64,000 bases of DNA, taken from Anaeromassilibacillus sp001305115 (GTDB lineage Bacteria; Bacillota; Clostridia; Oscillospirales; Acutalibacteraceae). Location: NCBI GenBank assembly GCA_042854365.1, contig AP031437.1, forward strand, positions 2,790,001-2,854,000, given 5' to 3'. Below are positions 24,739-32,329 of this stretch, in pieces. The translations under genes were made by a program, and so were the position numbers. The number at the start of each line of letters is the position of its first letter. The stretch's first letter is position 1. Below the pieces are notes generated by a model. It was given only the letters and a program-made list of their open reading frames with translations. It was not told where the DNA came from and did no database searches.

Positions 24739-24777
24739 GAAAGGCTCCGAGGCCGTAATGATCTCGGAGTCTTTCTC
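24739..24777 (+). terminator. Terminator after winged-helix copy 3
   Basis: GAAAGGCTCCGAG (24739-24751) pairs with CTCGGAGTCTTTC (24763-24775). The next gene on the minus strand ends just beyond it, so it could serve both strands. Confidence 0.8.
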
Positions 24778-24783
24778 ATTGAC

Positions 24784-24966
24784 TTAAATCTTAAACAACT
24801 TAATCGCCTTCAACAAAATAATACTCAATTCCTGGTACAAATCCTCATCCAGCACACCATCAATAATGGCATACTTGAGCAGCAATGGTCGATACATCTG
24901 TAAAATCGCCGTAATGGCATCCTCGTTTCCGGCCTTGGCACTGAGAAGCAGACATTCAAAATTCAT
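24784..24966 (-). CDS. HTH_16-type small regulator, Tn916-like
   Basis: The 60-aa protein matches the helix-turn-helix family found in Tn916-like elements: L-L-L-S-A-K-A-G-N-E-D-A-I-T-A-I-L-Q-M-Y, then L-D-E-D-L-Y-Q-E-L-S-I-I-L-L-K-A-I. In those elements it is encoded next to a sigma-like protein, as here (ATGA overlap at 24963-24966). It is thought to take part in control of conjugation or excision genes, none of which are seen nearby. Confidence 0.8.
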   Translation of the reverse strand: MNFECLLLSAKAGNEDAITAILQMYRPLLLKYAIIDGVLDEDLYQELSIILLKAIKLFKI

Positions 24967-25370
24967 CTCTTGTCACCTCCTTCAATGCTCTTTCTGATTT
25001 TCTGAATCGTCCTATAGTAAAGCGCAGCTGCCCCTTTGTAGGACAGTTCAAACTTTACTCCCAGAGTTTCAAAATCTTCTTCCTCCAGCGTTCGAGCCAG
25101 AAATATTTGGCGTTCCCGTTCATTGAGTTTCTGCAACGCCTCCAGAAGCGCTCCATTCTCAATGACATCCATAAGCGGCAATCTGTCCAAGACCACCTCC
25201 TCTGAGCTTGGTTCGGACTCATAGACCACTTCCACAGTACTCTCTATACTGCTGCGCTTATAAAGCTGGATCAAATAATCTTTTCTGCGGCGCTTGACCG
25301 CCGAAACTAAATATGCTGTAAACCTGAATTGCAGGTCATCTTCTGCCTGCCCATTGTTCCGTTGCCACAT
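24963..25370 (-). CDS. Sigma-70-like factor, Tn916-like
   Basis: The 135-aa protein has an N-terminal part with F-T-A-Y-L-V-S-A-V-K-R-R-R-K-D-Y-L and a region-4-like end (LQKLNERERQIFLARTLEEE, then ETLGVKFELSYKGAAALYYR). It corresponds to the sigma-like protein paired with HTH_16 in Tn916-type transposons. TTTGGAGG before 25370 sets the start. It may be a relic of an integrated transposon, since no integrase, excisionase or relaxase accompanies it. Confidence 0.82.
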   Translation of the reverse strand: MWQRNNGQAEDDLQFRFTAYLVSAVKRRRKDYLIQLYKRSSIESTVEVVYESEPSSEEVVLDRLPLMDVIENGALLEALQKLNERERQIFLARTLEEEDFETLGVKFELSYKGAAALYYRTIQKIRKSIEGGDKR

Positions 25371-26086
25371 GGCTTTACCTCCAAAAGTCTCAAGAATTCC
25401 GATGGATTTCCTGAGCTTCTGGCGGTGACCTGCACCGGACAAAACTTGGCTGTGATAGAGAAAAACAGCCAGCTTTGTACCAATGGACAAAACCAGCTGT
25501 TCCTTGAATTGCTGCATCGAGCAGTTCAATAGATTCCGTCCGAGCAGGTGGAGGTTTTTCCTTATGTGGAGAAAACTCTCTTGTCCTGCCGCGACGATAT
25601 ACCCCTATTGAGAGCCGTTCATGAAAAGCCGTGTGTCCTGGAGTTATGAAAGCAATGAACTGCTCGATGTTGTGGAATCCTTTCTCCATAACATCGTTAC
25701 TCCCTGTCCGCAGTTATGCGGACGGCACACAGGCGGCCTGCATCATCCCCTTTCTTTCGCGATATGGCAGCGCAACGCTGCCGCCCTGCTAATAATTATT
25801 AAATTGTGAAATAATACTTTTTTCAAATGCTATTCCAGCTATTCTATTAAATTAAAACAAAAGGCGGCCTCCATCCTTATTGCCAGGATAAAGACCGCCC
25901 TCTTCTTCCGATTTTCATTGGGTACTGTACTGATCTCATACCCCCACCTCCACTTATCGAGTTTTCATTGGTTTTGGGATCACTGCCATAATCATAGTGT
26001 AACTGACAGTTTTCGGAAACTCTTGGAGTAGCATTGGAATCGCTTTCGAGCAAAAAGAAAATCATTCGACATTATATGACAAAACA
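25371..26086. other. Gene-poor stretch, probably decayed DNA
   Basis: I find no gene that I can support here. Short open frames exist on both strands: 25390-25689 minus, 25621-25809 plus and 25877-26065 minus. None has convincing composition or a good ribosome site. A perfect 14-bp inverted repeat (CATCGAGCAGTTCA at 25515 and its complement at 25656) encodes similar peptides on opposite strands (S-I-E-L-L-D and S-N-E-L-L-D). A GGCAGCG/CGCTGCC hairpin lies near 25770. It looks like leftovers of earlier insertions. Confidence 0.5.
25862..25900 (-). terminator. Terminator-like hairpin (minus strand)
   Basis: On the minus strand GGCGGTCTTTATCC pairs with a following AGGATGGAGGCCGCC, and TTTTGTTTT comes next. 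No clear gene ends into it, so it may be a remnant. Confidence 0.55.
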
Positions 26087-26142
26087 AGCTCTAAAACGGA
26101 CACACTACTTTGCAACCTTTCTCAGTGTTCCGCTTTAGAGCT
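26087..26142 (-). terminator. Terminator of the SLOG gene
   Basis: On the minus strand a long stem (AGCTCTAAAGCGGAACAC with GTGTGTCCGTTTTAGAGCT, with wobbles) follows the stop at 26149 and is followed by TGTTTTG. Confidence 0.75.
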
Positions 26143-26148
26143 CTTCCT

Positions 26149-26703
26149 TTATTTTTTCCATAAAGTTGTATCTTCCATCGCTACCTGTGCTGTATCTGGA
26201 TGGATATAAATGATTTGGAGTCCTTTCTTCTTGGCGTAGTTGACCGCCTGCTGGGTTCCAGACCGCATATTGTGTGCATTATCATAGACAGCTATCATAT
26301 ATCCGGCCTGCTCCACCATATAGTAATTGCGTTTCTTATAGCTTTCACTTGATGGCGCTTCACACAGTATTAAGACCTTTTCAGCATATCTGCGAATAAA
26401 ATCCATCCTCTTTCGGTGCCAGTCATCCCAGTCTGCATTGTAACCCTCAAAAGGGAGAGCCAGACACAATTCCACATCTTGATACGCTTGCTGCTCTTTC
26501 ATACGTAGCAGGAGCTCCGCTGCCCACATATCAACGCCCATTGCTCCTCCAACCCAAAAGCATCGTACTCCCTGATGATAGAGTCGTATGAGTTGCTCCT
26601 GCAGACACTTTTTAATCCGTTGGCAGCGTTTATCCTTTTCATTATATTTGAACTTAAATCTGGTCGGTCTGTGACCTGTAATCACACACGAAAAACTGTT
26701 CAT
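26149..26703 (-). CDS. SLOG-family (DUF1273/YpsA-like) Rossmann-fold protein
   Basis: The 184-aa protein starts with FSCVITGHRPTRFKFKY and contains the GGAMGVDMWAAELLL motif, two nucleotide-binding signatures of the SLOG superfamily, followed by LCLALPFEGYNADW and a C-terminal SGTQQAVNYAKKKGLQI segment. SLOG proteins bind nucleotides or nucleotide-like ligands and are often found in mobile elements and defence loci; the ligand here is unknown. AAAGGAG supports the start at 26703. It is a single-gene unit with its own terminator. Confidence 0.85.
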   Translation of the reverse strand: MNSFSCVITGHRPTRFKFKYNEKDKRCQRIKKCLQEQLIRLYHQGVRCFWVGGAMGVDMWAAELLLRMKEQQAYQDVELCLALPFEGYNADWDDWHRKRMDFIRRYAEKVLILCEAPSSESYKKRNYYMVEQAGYMIAVYDNAHNMRSGTQQAVNYAKKKGLQIIYIHPDTAQVAMEDTTLWKK

Positions 26704-26829
26704 ATAATTCTCCTTTCCTGGCGTACTCCTCTGCATATTATACTTGCCATGGACGAGATAAATCAACCATGACCGCTTAATAATCCATGTCATAGCGGAT
26801 AAAATGTAACTATAGCATGGAGGTGACGC

Positions 26830-27159
26830 ATGGAAAATCTACTGAAAGATATGGGTAAACGGATCTTCGACCGGAGGAAACAACTAAATATGACCCAAGA
26901 AACTCTGGCAGAGCTGGCTCATGTCACACCACAGACCATCTCCACCGCAGAATTGGGTCAAAAGGCTATGCGGCCTGAGACGATCCTCAAAGTCTGTGAT
27001 GCACTTCACATCAGCACCGAGTATTTGTTGCGAGGCGTCATCACAGAAACAGATTCCTCCCTTCTTATGGAGAAGATTTCCACACTAACACCCAAACAAT
27101 ACAGGCATTTTGAAGATATTTTAGACAGTTTTATCGCGGCCATACAGGAAGAGGCATAG
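26830..27159 (+). CDS. XRE-type helix-turn-helix regulator
   Basis: Residues 8-66 are a Cro/CI-type helix-turn-helix (KRIFDRRKQLNMTQETLAEL, then VTPQTISTAELGQKAMRPET). A short C-terminal part (LTPKQYRHFEDILDSFIAAI) may mediate dimer formation. GGAGGTGA precedes the ATG. It is divergent from the SLOG gene and convergent with the partition operon, so it may control the SLOG gene, itself, or plasmid copy functions. Confidence 0.88.
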   Translation: MENLLKDMGKRIFDRRKQLNMTQETLAELAHVTPQTISTAELGQKAMRPETILKVCDALHISTEYLLRGVITETDSSLLMEKISTLTPKQYRHFEDILDSFIAAIQEEA

Positions 27160-27187
27160 GAGCATCGCTGGCTCCCATGCCTCTTTT
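27150..27187. terminator. Terminator between XRE gene and ParR gene
   Basis: AGAGGCATAGGAGC pairs with GCTCCCATGCCTCT, followed by TTTT. The stem starts inside the last codons of the XRE gene. The convergent partition operon also ends here, so it may work in both directions. Confidence 0.75.
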
Positions 27188-27189
27188 GA

Positions 27190-27600
27190 TTATCCCCGGC
27201 TGCGGAATGCAGACAAGGCACCAGCAATCAGTCTGCGTGTCCTATCGTCCATTTCCGAATCATCGTCCACTTCCTGTGCAGCCGAAAGCATCACAGGCGC
27301 TGCAGGCTTCTCCACCAATCTGGCTGTGGGAATCTGCTCTTTTGCTTTTTCCTGTCCCATACCTTCCTGCCGCAAAATCTCTTTGACGATAGCTACCACC
27401 GCTTCTTTGCTGATAATCGAAGCATTTAGCGGCTGCGGCTCCTGCCCAAAGTGCTCATTATAGTAGACCACTGCATTTGCCACATATTGCGCTTTTGTGC
27501 GGGGACTCTGTAACTCCAGTAATCCAATGGCAGTCTCGTGTATGGGATCGCCCTCATTAAAGCGCAGCGTAAACCGTCCTCGTTCTTTTTTCTCGCCCAT
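27190..27600 (-). CDS. ParR-like partition adaptor
   Basis: The gene directly follows the ParM-type gene, where the DNA-binding adaptor is normally encoded. The 136-aa product has a small N-terminal part that could be a ribbon-helix-helix fold (RFTLRFNEGDPIHETAIGLL, then SPRTKAQYVANAVVYY). A disordered middle and an acidic, basic-ended tail (DDDSEMDDRTRRLIAGALSAF) could contact the filament. The call depends on this context plus the fold pattern. The frame extends upstream, but AGGTGATGG before 27600 fits the start. Confidence 0.68.
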   Translation of the reverse strand: MGEKKERGRFTLRFNEGDPIHETAIGLLELQSPRTKAQYVANAVVYYNEHFGQEPQPLNASIISKEAVVAIVKEILRQEGMGQEKAKEQIPTARLVEKPAAPVMLSAAQEVDDDSEMDDRTRRLIAGALSAFRSRG

Positions 27601-27604
27601 ACCA

Positions 27605-28519
27605 TCACCTGCCTGCTGTTTCAATCCGGTACAGATACTCATAGCCATCCGCATTTGCATTGATTTTCGGTACGAAGAATGGTGTTCCCACCTTGCCCGA
27701 AGTTTCGATCTGCCGCTTCAAAAGAATGGCGCCACCGCCTACAAATACTACCTTGCAATATTGCAAATCCAGCATTCGCTCCCGCAGCGTGCTGAACAGG
27801 TCATTGATAAATTCCTGCGCCATCTGTTCTGTCAGCCGTATGGCTGCATCCGGATATTGAGTCTTTTTTCCCATCAGTATGGCATCCACATCTCCTTCAT
27901 CCAACAACAGATCCAGCTCCGAATTCACCTTTGAACGCACCTTATTGTACAACAGGATCACGCCATTTTCTAACGAATCACAGGAGGTAAGGTCAATCTC
28001 TCCGTTTTTCATCAGCAGATAGTCAGCAGTAAACCCACCAATATCCAAAATTACCGCCTTTGGCTCTTCAACAAGCGCGTGAAGCATGGTGGCTGCTGCT
28101 GCGTAAGCCTGGGGGAAGCAGGCCGCATCTTCAATATAGATGGAATACGGCTTCCCCTGCATCTCAAACTCTATCACTCCTCGCTGTCTGAAGTATTGTG
28201 TGAACCGTTCCACCTGGGCGCCAAAGTGTGCCGGCGGCAGTCCAACTGCCAGTTGGATACGCTGAACCTCCGAGGAATATGCCCCCCTCGCTTCAATCTC
28301 TCCAGCCAGAGCAAATAGGGTCAGGATAAAGAAGCGATCATCCTCCGTTTTATCTTTCCGATAAGGAATCCGCTCAGTAGACAGCGTATAGTAGGTATTC
28401 TGATACCTCAGCACATTCTGTCCAAAGGGACGGGTGACACTCTGCTTCAGACCGGACACAAAGGGGTTGCAATGAACCGTTTTAATTTGTTTGTTGCCAT
28501 GATCAACGCCAATAAGCAT
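27605..28519 (-). CDS. parM: ParM/StbA-type actin-like partition ATPase
   Basis: The 304-aa protein has the actin-fold nucleotide motifs: phosphate 1 (LIGVDHGNKQIK, residues 2-13), phosphate 2 (AVILDIGGFTADYLLM, about residue 158) and the adenosine motif (VVFVGGGAILLK, about residue 262). Such proteins form filaments that push plasmid copies apart with the help of ParR and a centromere. AAAAGGAGG precedes the ATG. Repeats just upstream may be the centromere. Its presence argues that the element is maintained as a plasmid, at least for part of its life. Confidence 0.88.
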   Translation of the reverse strand: MLIGVDHGNKQIKTVHCNPFVSGLKQSVTRPFGQNVLRYQNTYYTLSTERIPYRKDKTEDDRFFILTLFALAGEIEARGAYSSEVQRIQLAVGLPPAHFGAQVERFTQYFRQRGVIEFEMQGKPYSIYIEDAACFPQAYAAAATMLHALVEEPKAVILDIGGFTADYLLMKNGEIDLTSCDSLENGVILLYNKVRSKVNSELDLLLDEGDVDAILMGKKTQYPDAAIRLTEQMAQEFINDLFSTLRERMLDLQYCKVVFVGGGAILLKRQIETSGKVGTPFFVPKINANADGYEYLYRIETAGR

Positions 28520-28555
28520 ATGTAATGCCTCCTTTTTGCTTTATACATATCCTTT

Positions 28556-28574
28556 ACGCCTATATGACGCCTAT
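28556..28574. repeat. Short direct repeats upstream of parM, possible centromere
   Basis: ACGCCTAT occurs at 28556-28563 and 28567-28574, 11 bp apart. ParR-type adaptors bind short direct repeats at this position in known systems. Only two good copies are visible, so the call is tentative. Confidence 0.4.
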
Positions 28575-28600
28575 TCTCAACAATCACACACTATTTTCTA

Positions 28601-28643
28601 AAAACAAAAAGCAGGAGACCCATCATAAAGGTTTCCCGCTTTT
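28601..28643 (-). terminator. Terminator of winged-helix copy 4
   Basis: AAAAGCAGGAGACC (28607-28620) pairs with GGTTTCCCGCTTTT (28630-28643). On the minus strand it is followed by TTTTTGTTTTT. Confidence 0.75.
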
Positions 28644-28685
28644 GGCTGCTTCATAATGTGCGCAGCTAATATATATTTGATTGTT

Positions 28686-29120
28686 CTATTCTGCCATACC
28701 CTGCGGAACTTCAAATTTGTATCCGCTCCCCAAAACAGTACGGATATAACCCGCTTTCGGCATATCCGGTGTCAGTTTTCTGCGGATCTGACCAATGACG
28801 CTGGCAACGGCTGTTCCGCAGTTTTCACCATCCTCACCCCATACTTCTTCATAAATCTGCCCGGCAGAAAATACCCAGGACGGGTGGTTTGCCAAGTATA
28901 CCAATGTCGCAAATTCCCGATGGGTCATAGAAATTAACTCGCCGTTTCGGTGTACCGTTCTCTCCTTCAAGCGAAGCTCCAATCCCGGAAAAACAAGAGT
29001 ATTACAAGGATGAGATGACACAATATGGTCAAATCCTGGCTCGGCTGCAATAATCTCCATAATTCTGCTAAGTATGTATTCTTCATGGTCTGTTACCGAC
29101 AATACAAAGATTTTTCCCAT
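28686..29120 (-). CDS. Orphan OmpR-type winged-helix protein, copy 4
   Basis: The 144-aa product belongs to the same family as copies 1-3 but forms a closer pair with copy 5 (44351), nearly identical along the whole gene. Differences from the plus-strand copies include L-I-S-M-T-H-R-E-F-A-T-L-V-Y-L and a C-terminal VPQGMAE extension. GGGAGGG precedes the ATG at 29120. It sits between the partition genes and the Bce-type system. Target unknown. Confidence 0.85.
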   Translation of the reverse strand: MGKIFVLSVTDHEEYILSRIMEIIAAEPGFDHIVSSHPCNTLVFPGLELRLKERTVHRNGELISMTHREFATLVYLANHPSWVFSAGQIYEEVWGEDGENCGTAVASVIGQIRRKLTPDMPKAGYIRTVLGSGYKFEVPQGMAE

Positions 29121-29175
29121 ATGTCCCTCCCTTATTCATAATTAGAATGCTGATACCCTGCAGCCAATATAAAGT

Positions 29176-29340
29176 TTACTTGTTTATTTCAGTAATAACG
29201 ACTGTTCCGTTTTTATCCAGCAAAGGGGTAATCCCCGTATCATGGACAAGGTAGTTTACACCTGTTTCGGTGTCTACAACAATACTCAAGGAAGTTCCCT
29301 GTGTATAGATTGTTTCAAAGCGCTTTTCTTTGTTTGCCAT
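29176..29340 (-). CDS. DUF6440-like small protein
   Basis: This 54-aa gene (starting MANKEKRFETIYTQGTSLSI) contains D-T-E-T-G-V-N-Y-L-V and P-L-L-D-K-N-G-T-V-V-I, the pattern I associate with small DUF6440 proteins of Firmicutes, which have no known role. AAGGAG precedes the ATG at 29340. Its promoter carries the same regulator site as the system 4 genes at 41-44 kb, so it may be induced together with them even though it stands next to the Bce genes. Confidence 0.75.
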   Translation of the reverse strand: MANKEKRFETIYTQGTSLSIVVDTETGVNYLVHDTGITPLLDKNGTVVITEINK

Positions 29341-29395
29341 AGTAATCCACTCCTTTGCATAGTGTAAGGTATCAGCATTTCTAATTTATTACTCT

Positions 29396-29429
29396 ATGAT
29401 AAAGGCCAAATGTTGCAGAAATCTCCTAA
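29396..29429 (-). promoter_or_regulatory. System 4-type regulator site before the DUF6440-like gene
   Basis: AAATGTTGCAGAAAT then CTCCTAA (29408-29429) matches the sites at 41909, 42280 and 44134. On the minus strand a -10 box TATCAT lies at 29401-29396, 17 bases after CTGCA's first base block begins as in the other copies. Confidence 0.65.
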
Positions 29430-29490
29430 CCGCTTTCTTTTTCGGCAAGAAAACAGGCGGAATTGCTTCATTTTTGTAGCAATTCAATTT

Positions 29491-31455
29491 TCATCTCATT
29501 TCCGGCCGAAGAATAACCCGTTTGAATAAGAACATTGTTGCACCAAAATAGGTCAGGTAGATTGCACAGAATAGCAGGATCGTCACCAGACCATAAAGAG
29601 GTACAAGTCCCTGCTGCAAGATTGCCTCTCCGAAAAAGAACTGTGCCCCTGTAATCAGTAAAACCGTCAGCAAAAGAGGGAATAGCAGTGGGATCAAAAA
29701 GACTGTGGACAGTTCCCTGCGGATCAGGGAAGCCTGCCTGTGGCACGGTACACCCAAACGGTCAATGACTGCATAATTCTTCTGGTTTTTGTCTATGGCA
29801 GAAAGCTGCTCAAATGCAAGAACCGAGCAGGATAGAATGATAAAAATAATGCTTAAATACAATCCGCAGAACGAAATGGCTGTAAATCCAGTCAGCGAAT
29901 TGGCAACGCCCCACGCCTTTACTGTAACACCCATCGTTACTTTTTCCGGGAGCTGTTGACCGGACTGCAATTCCGGCTGCCATTTCCCACTGTTCAGGAA
30001 TTGCTTCAAGTCGCTTTTCAATTCCGGGTATCCGCCATCTTCCAGTTTCATCGCCAGACGGATTTTTTCTCCGACGAATTGTGAAGCTGCTTCATCCGGC
30101 AGAACAAGTACATATCCCTTCGTTCCGGCCATTTGATACTGCTCCATCGGCTCCGTCAGAATCGGTGTCTCTGCAATAGTCAAGGTTCGACCATTTAATG
30201 TGATCTCCGGCTGCTGCTTCAAGCCCTGCCGGATTCCGTCCATATAGTTCCATGTATCACAATGAACCAAAAATTCGTTTTTGCCCATGACAACAGGAGA
30301 AAGCCCCAGGATTTCACGCAGATGGTTATAGTCGGACAAGGACAAGGCTTCAATCGGTTTTTCAGGAACTGCATACAGATAATAGATCACAGAATCCTCG
30401 ACTTCACAATGCTCCTCTGTAAAGGAAACGATGGAATCCATGCTGGATTTCTCCAAAGGTGCATCAATCGCCACGCCTGCATCATAGGGATAGTAGGCTT
30501 TCATGTTGGCTTTGTAGCCTGCCCCCATGGTAAGCCCCACAAACATGGTTGCCAGGGATATGGTTAAAAGAATCGCCACCACAGCCATTGTCCGGCCAGC
30601 AGAATGGATGCGCCGCCCAATCTGCCCCAAGAAGAACAGATTTTCTTCTTTGTACTTATGGCACAAATTTTGTTTTGCAAATCGGTGCAGCAAAAGAGGT
30701 ATCTGGCGATGCAGCTCGTAAACACCCACCAGAATGAGTAGGCAGGCTCCGCCAAGGTACAAAAATGCTTCATTGGTTTGTGTTTGAAGCATCCGCCCAA
30801 GCAAAATCACGCCTGCAACCATTGCGGCTATTGAAAGCAATACTACCAAAAGACTATGGCGGAATGATTTGAAATGGTATTCTTCATTCTTGCGGTTATC
30901 ATACAGCAGATCGATTACTTTCTGATGCCGGATAATCTTTGCTGCTCGGAGCATCCCAAAACCATACATCAAGGCAAAAAACAAAAATGTTACTGCCCAT
31001 GCCTGGAGAGAAAAGGAAACCTGATAGGTATGCGGCACCTCAAAGATATTTTTTACCACCTGATTCAGCAAACCGGAAAGTCCTGTACCAACCAAAGAAC
31101 CAAGCAGAAAAGCTCCTGTGCCGATGATGCTGTTTTCAGCAAGGAACAAATTTCGTACTGTCTTTGCTTCCATGCCAATCAGTTCGTAGGTTGCAAATTC
31201 CTTTTTCCGTCGTCCTAGCATAAAACGGATCGCATAACCGATCACAAACGAGGACATAAAAGCAACCAGAGCTGACATAAGCAGAATTCCAGTAGTCAGC
31301 ATCGACATATTTTCTGCCATAGCAAGAACATCTGATGAGAAGCCCAATGCCAAAAATGAGTACATCAATGCCGCAGTCAAGGTAAGCGTCACAAAGTAAA
31401 TGATATAATCCCGCAGGCTTCTGCGGATATTACGGAGTGCCAATTTAGCGTACAT
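29491..31455 (-). CDS. BceB-type ABC permease (system 3)
   Basis: The 654-aa protein has the ten-helix BceB plan: a first helix after a basic start (ALRNIRRSLRDYIIYFVTLT), three helices by residue 175, further helices near 205 and 235, one near 290, then an extracytoplasmic domain of about 220 residues, and three C-terminal helices. The large loop between helices 7 and 8 is the mark of peptide-antibiotic detoxification transporters that also signal to their kinase. Its start overlaps the end of the ATPase gene. A GAATTG/CAATTC hairpin near 29459 follows the stop. Confidence 0.92.
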   Translation of the reverse strand: MYAKLALRNIRRSLRDYIIYFVTLTLTAALMYSFLALGFSSDVLAMAENMSMLTTGILLMSALVAFMSSFVIGYAIRFMLGRRKKEFATYELIGMEAKTVRNLFLAENSIIGTGAFLLGSLVGTGLSGLLNQVVKNIFEVPHTYQVSFSLQAWAVTFLFFALMYGFGMLRAAKIIRHQKVIDLLYDNRKNEEYHFKSFRHSLLVVLLSIAAMVAGVILLGRMLQTQTNEAFLYLGGACLLILVGVYELHRQIPLLLHRFAKQNLCHKYKEENLFFLGQIGRRIHSAGRTMAVVAILLTISLATMFVGLTMGAGYKANMKAYYPYDAGVAIDAPLEKSSMDSIVSFTEEHCEVEDSVIYYLYAVPEKPIEALSLSDYNHLREILGLSPVVMGKNEFLVHCDTWNYMDGIRQGLKQQPEITLNGRTLTIAETPILTEPMEQYQMAGTKGYVLVLPDEAASQFVGEKIRLAMKLEDGGYPELKSDLKQFLNSGKWQPELQSGQQLPEKVTMGVTVKAWGVANSLTGFTAISFCGLYLSIIFIILSCSVLAFEQLSAIDKNQKNYAVIDRLGVPCHRQASLIRRELSTVFLIPLLFPLLLTVLLITGAQFFFGEAILQQGLVPLYGLVTILLFCAIYLTYFGATMFLFKRVILRPEMR

Positions 31456-32212
31456 CACTCACGCCCCCTCCCATCATGGTGAGGACATCCAGAATTTTTT
31501 CAAAGAAAGTTCTGCGTGAATCGCTGCCTTTGAAAATTTCTGTAAAGATTGCCCCATCCCTCAAAAAGAGAATACGATTGGCATAGCTTGCCGAGAAAGC
31601 GTCGTGTGTCACCATCAGGATCGTGGCTCCGAGATCTTCGTTGATACTCTGGATCGTCGAAAGCAGCATCTGGGACGAGTGACTATCTAACGCGCCGGTG
31701 GGTTCATCCGCCAAAATCAGCTTAGGCTGGTTAATAATGGCTCTGGCACAGGCGCACCGCTGCTTCTGGCCGCCGGACACCTGATAGGGGTACTTATCCA
31801 GAATATCCGTGATATTCAGCTTTCCGGCCATTTCCCGAACCCGTCCATCAACCTCCCCTGCGGGAACCTTGTTGATGGTCAGCGCCAGGGCGATGTTTTC
31901 CGAAATGGTCAGCGTGTCCAGCAGGTTAAAATCCTGGAACACAAATCCAAGATTTTCCCGGCGAAACCGGGCAATCTGTTTTTCATTGATTTCCGTCACA
32001 TCGGTTCCATCCAGATAGATATGTCCCGCACTGACCATATCAATGGTGGAAATACAGTTGAGCAGGGTGGTCTTGCCGGAGCCGGATGCTCCCATGATTC
32101 CTACAAATTCTCCCTCTTGAACGGAAAAGCTGATGTCCTGAATTGCTTTTGTAACATTCCCGCTATTTCCGTAATATTTTTGGATATGATCCAGTTTCAA
32201 AATTTCTTTCAT
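31445..32212 (-). CDS. BceA-type ABC ATP-binding protein (system 3)
   Basis: The 255-aa protein has Walker A (GASGSGKT, 41-48), Q-loop (FVFQDFNLLD), a signature of the VSGGQKQR type, Walker B (LILADEPTGALDS) and H-loop (MVTHD). G-A-L-D-S and the long C-terminal tail are usual in BceA proteins. GAGGTGATAACA precedes the ATG at 32212. Together with the permease it would remove bacitracin- or lantibiotic-like peptides from their lipid targets; the actual peptide is unknown. Confidence 0.94.
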   Translation of the reverse strand: MKEILKLDHIQKYYGNSGNVTKAIQDISFSVQEGEFVGIMGASGSGKTTLLNCISTIDMVSAGHIYLDGTDVTEINEKQIARFRRENLGFVFQDFNLLDTLTISENIALALTINKVPAGEVDGRVREMAGKLNITDILDKYPYQVSGGQKQRCACARAIINQPKLILADEPTGALDSHSSQMLLSTIQSINEDLGATILMVTHDAFSASYANRILFLRDGAIFTEIFKGSDSRRTFFEKILDVLTMMGGGVSDVR

Positions 32213-32280
32213 TGTTATCACCTCTGATCTCTATTGTAAAATAAGAGCGGCTTCGTTTGTATCAAGTTTTCTTACAAAGT

Positions 32281-32300
32281 TCTAACAAAAATGTAAGAAG
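32281..32300. promoter_or_regulatory. Likely BceR-type operator
   Basis: TTCTAACA and TGTAAGAA form a near-perfect inverted repeat with a 4-base spacer upstream of the ATPase gene. A further half-site TTCTTACA is at 32269. A 4-base-spaced palindrome of this kind is typical for regulators of Bce systems. Confidence 0.6.
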
Positions 32301-32329
32301 TGCAGAACGGTTCTCAGCTCTGCACTTCA
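32298..32329 (-). terminator. Terminator of the Bce kinase gene
   Basis: GAAGTGCAGA (32298-32307) pairs with TCTGCACTTC (32320-32329). The stem includes the last codons and stop of the kinase gene, and TTTTTG follows on the minus strand. Confidence 0.75.

Noticed and set aside
25390..25689. Open frame of 99 codons on the minus strand.
   Set aside because: No good ribosome site, odd composition (PHKEKPPPARTES), overlap with other frames; may be part of decayed DNA.
25621..25809. Open frame of 62 codons on the plus strand in the gene-poor stretch.
   Set aside because: No ribosome site and no family; ends in a simple hydrophobic tail, likely chance.
25877..26065. Open frame of 62 codons on the minus strand before a terminator-like hairpin.
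   Set aside because: The end of the frame lies inside the hairpin itself, and no clear ribosome site or family is seen.
26087..26142. GTTTTAGAGCTTGTTTTG on the minus strand resembles the start of a type II CRISPR repeat or tracr anti-repeat.
   Set aside because: It occurs once, is fully explained as the right arm and T-run of the SLOG gene terminator, and no Cas genes or further repeats are present.
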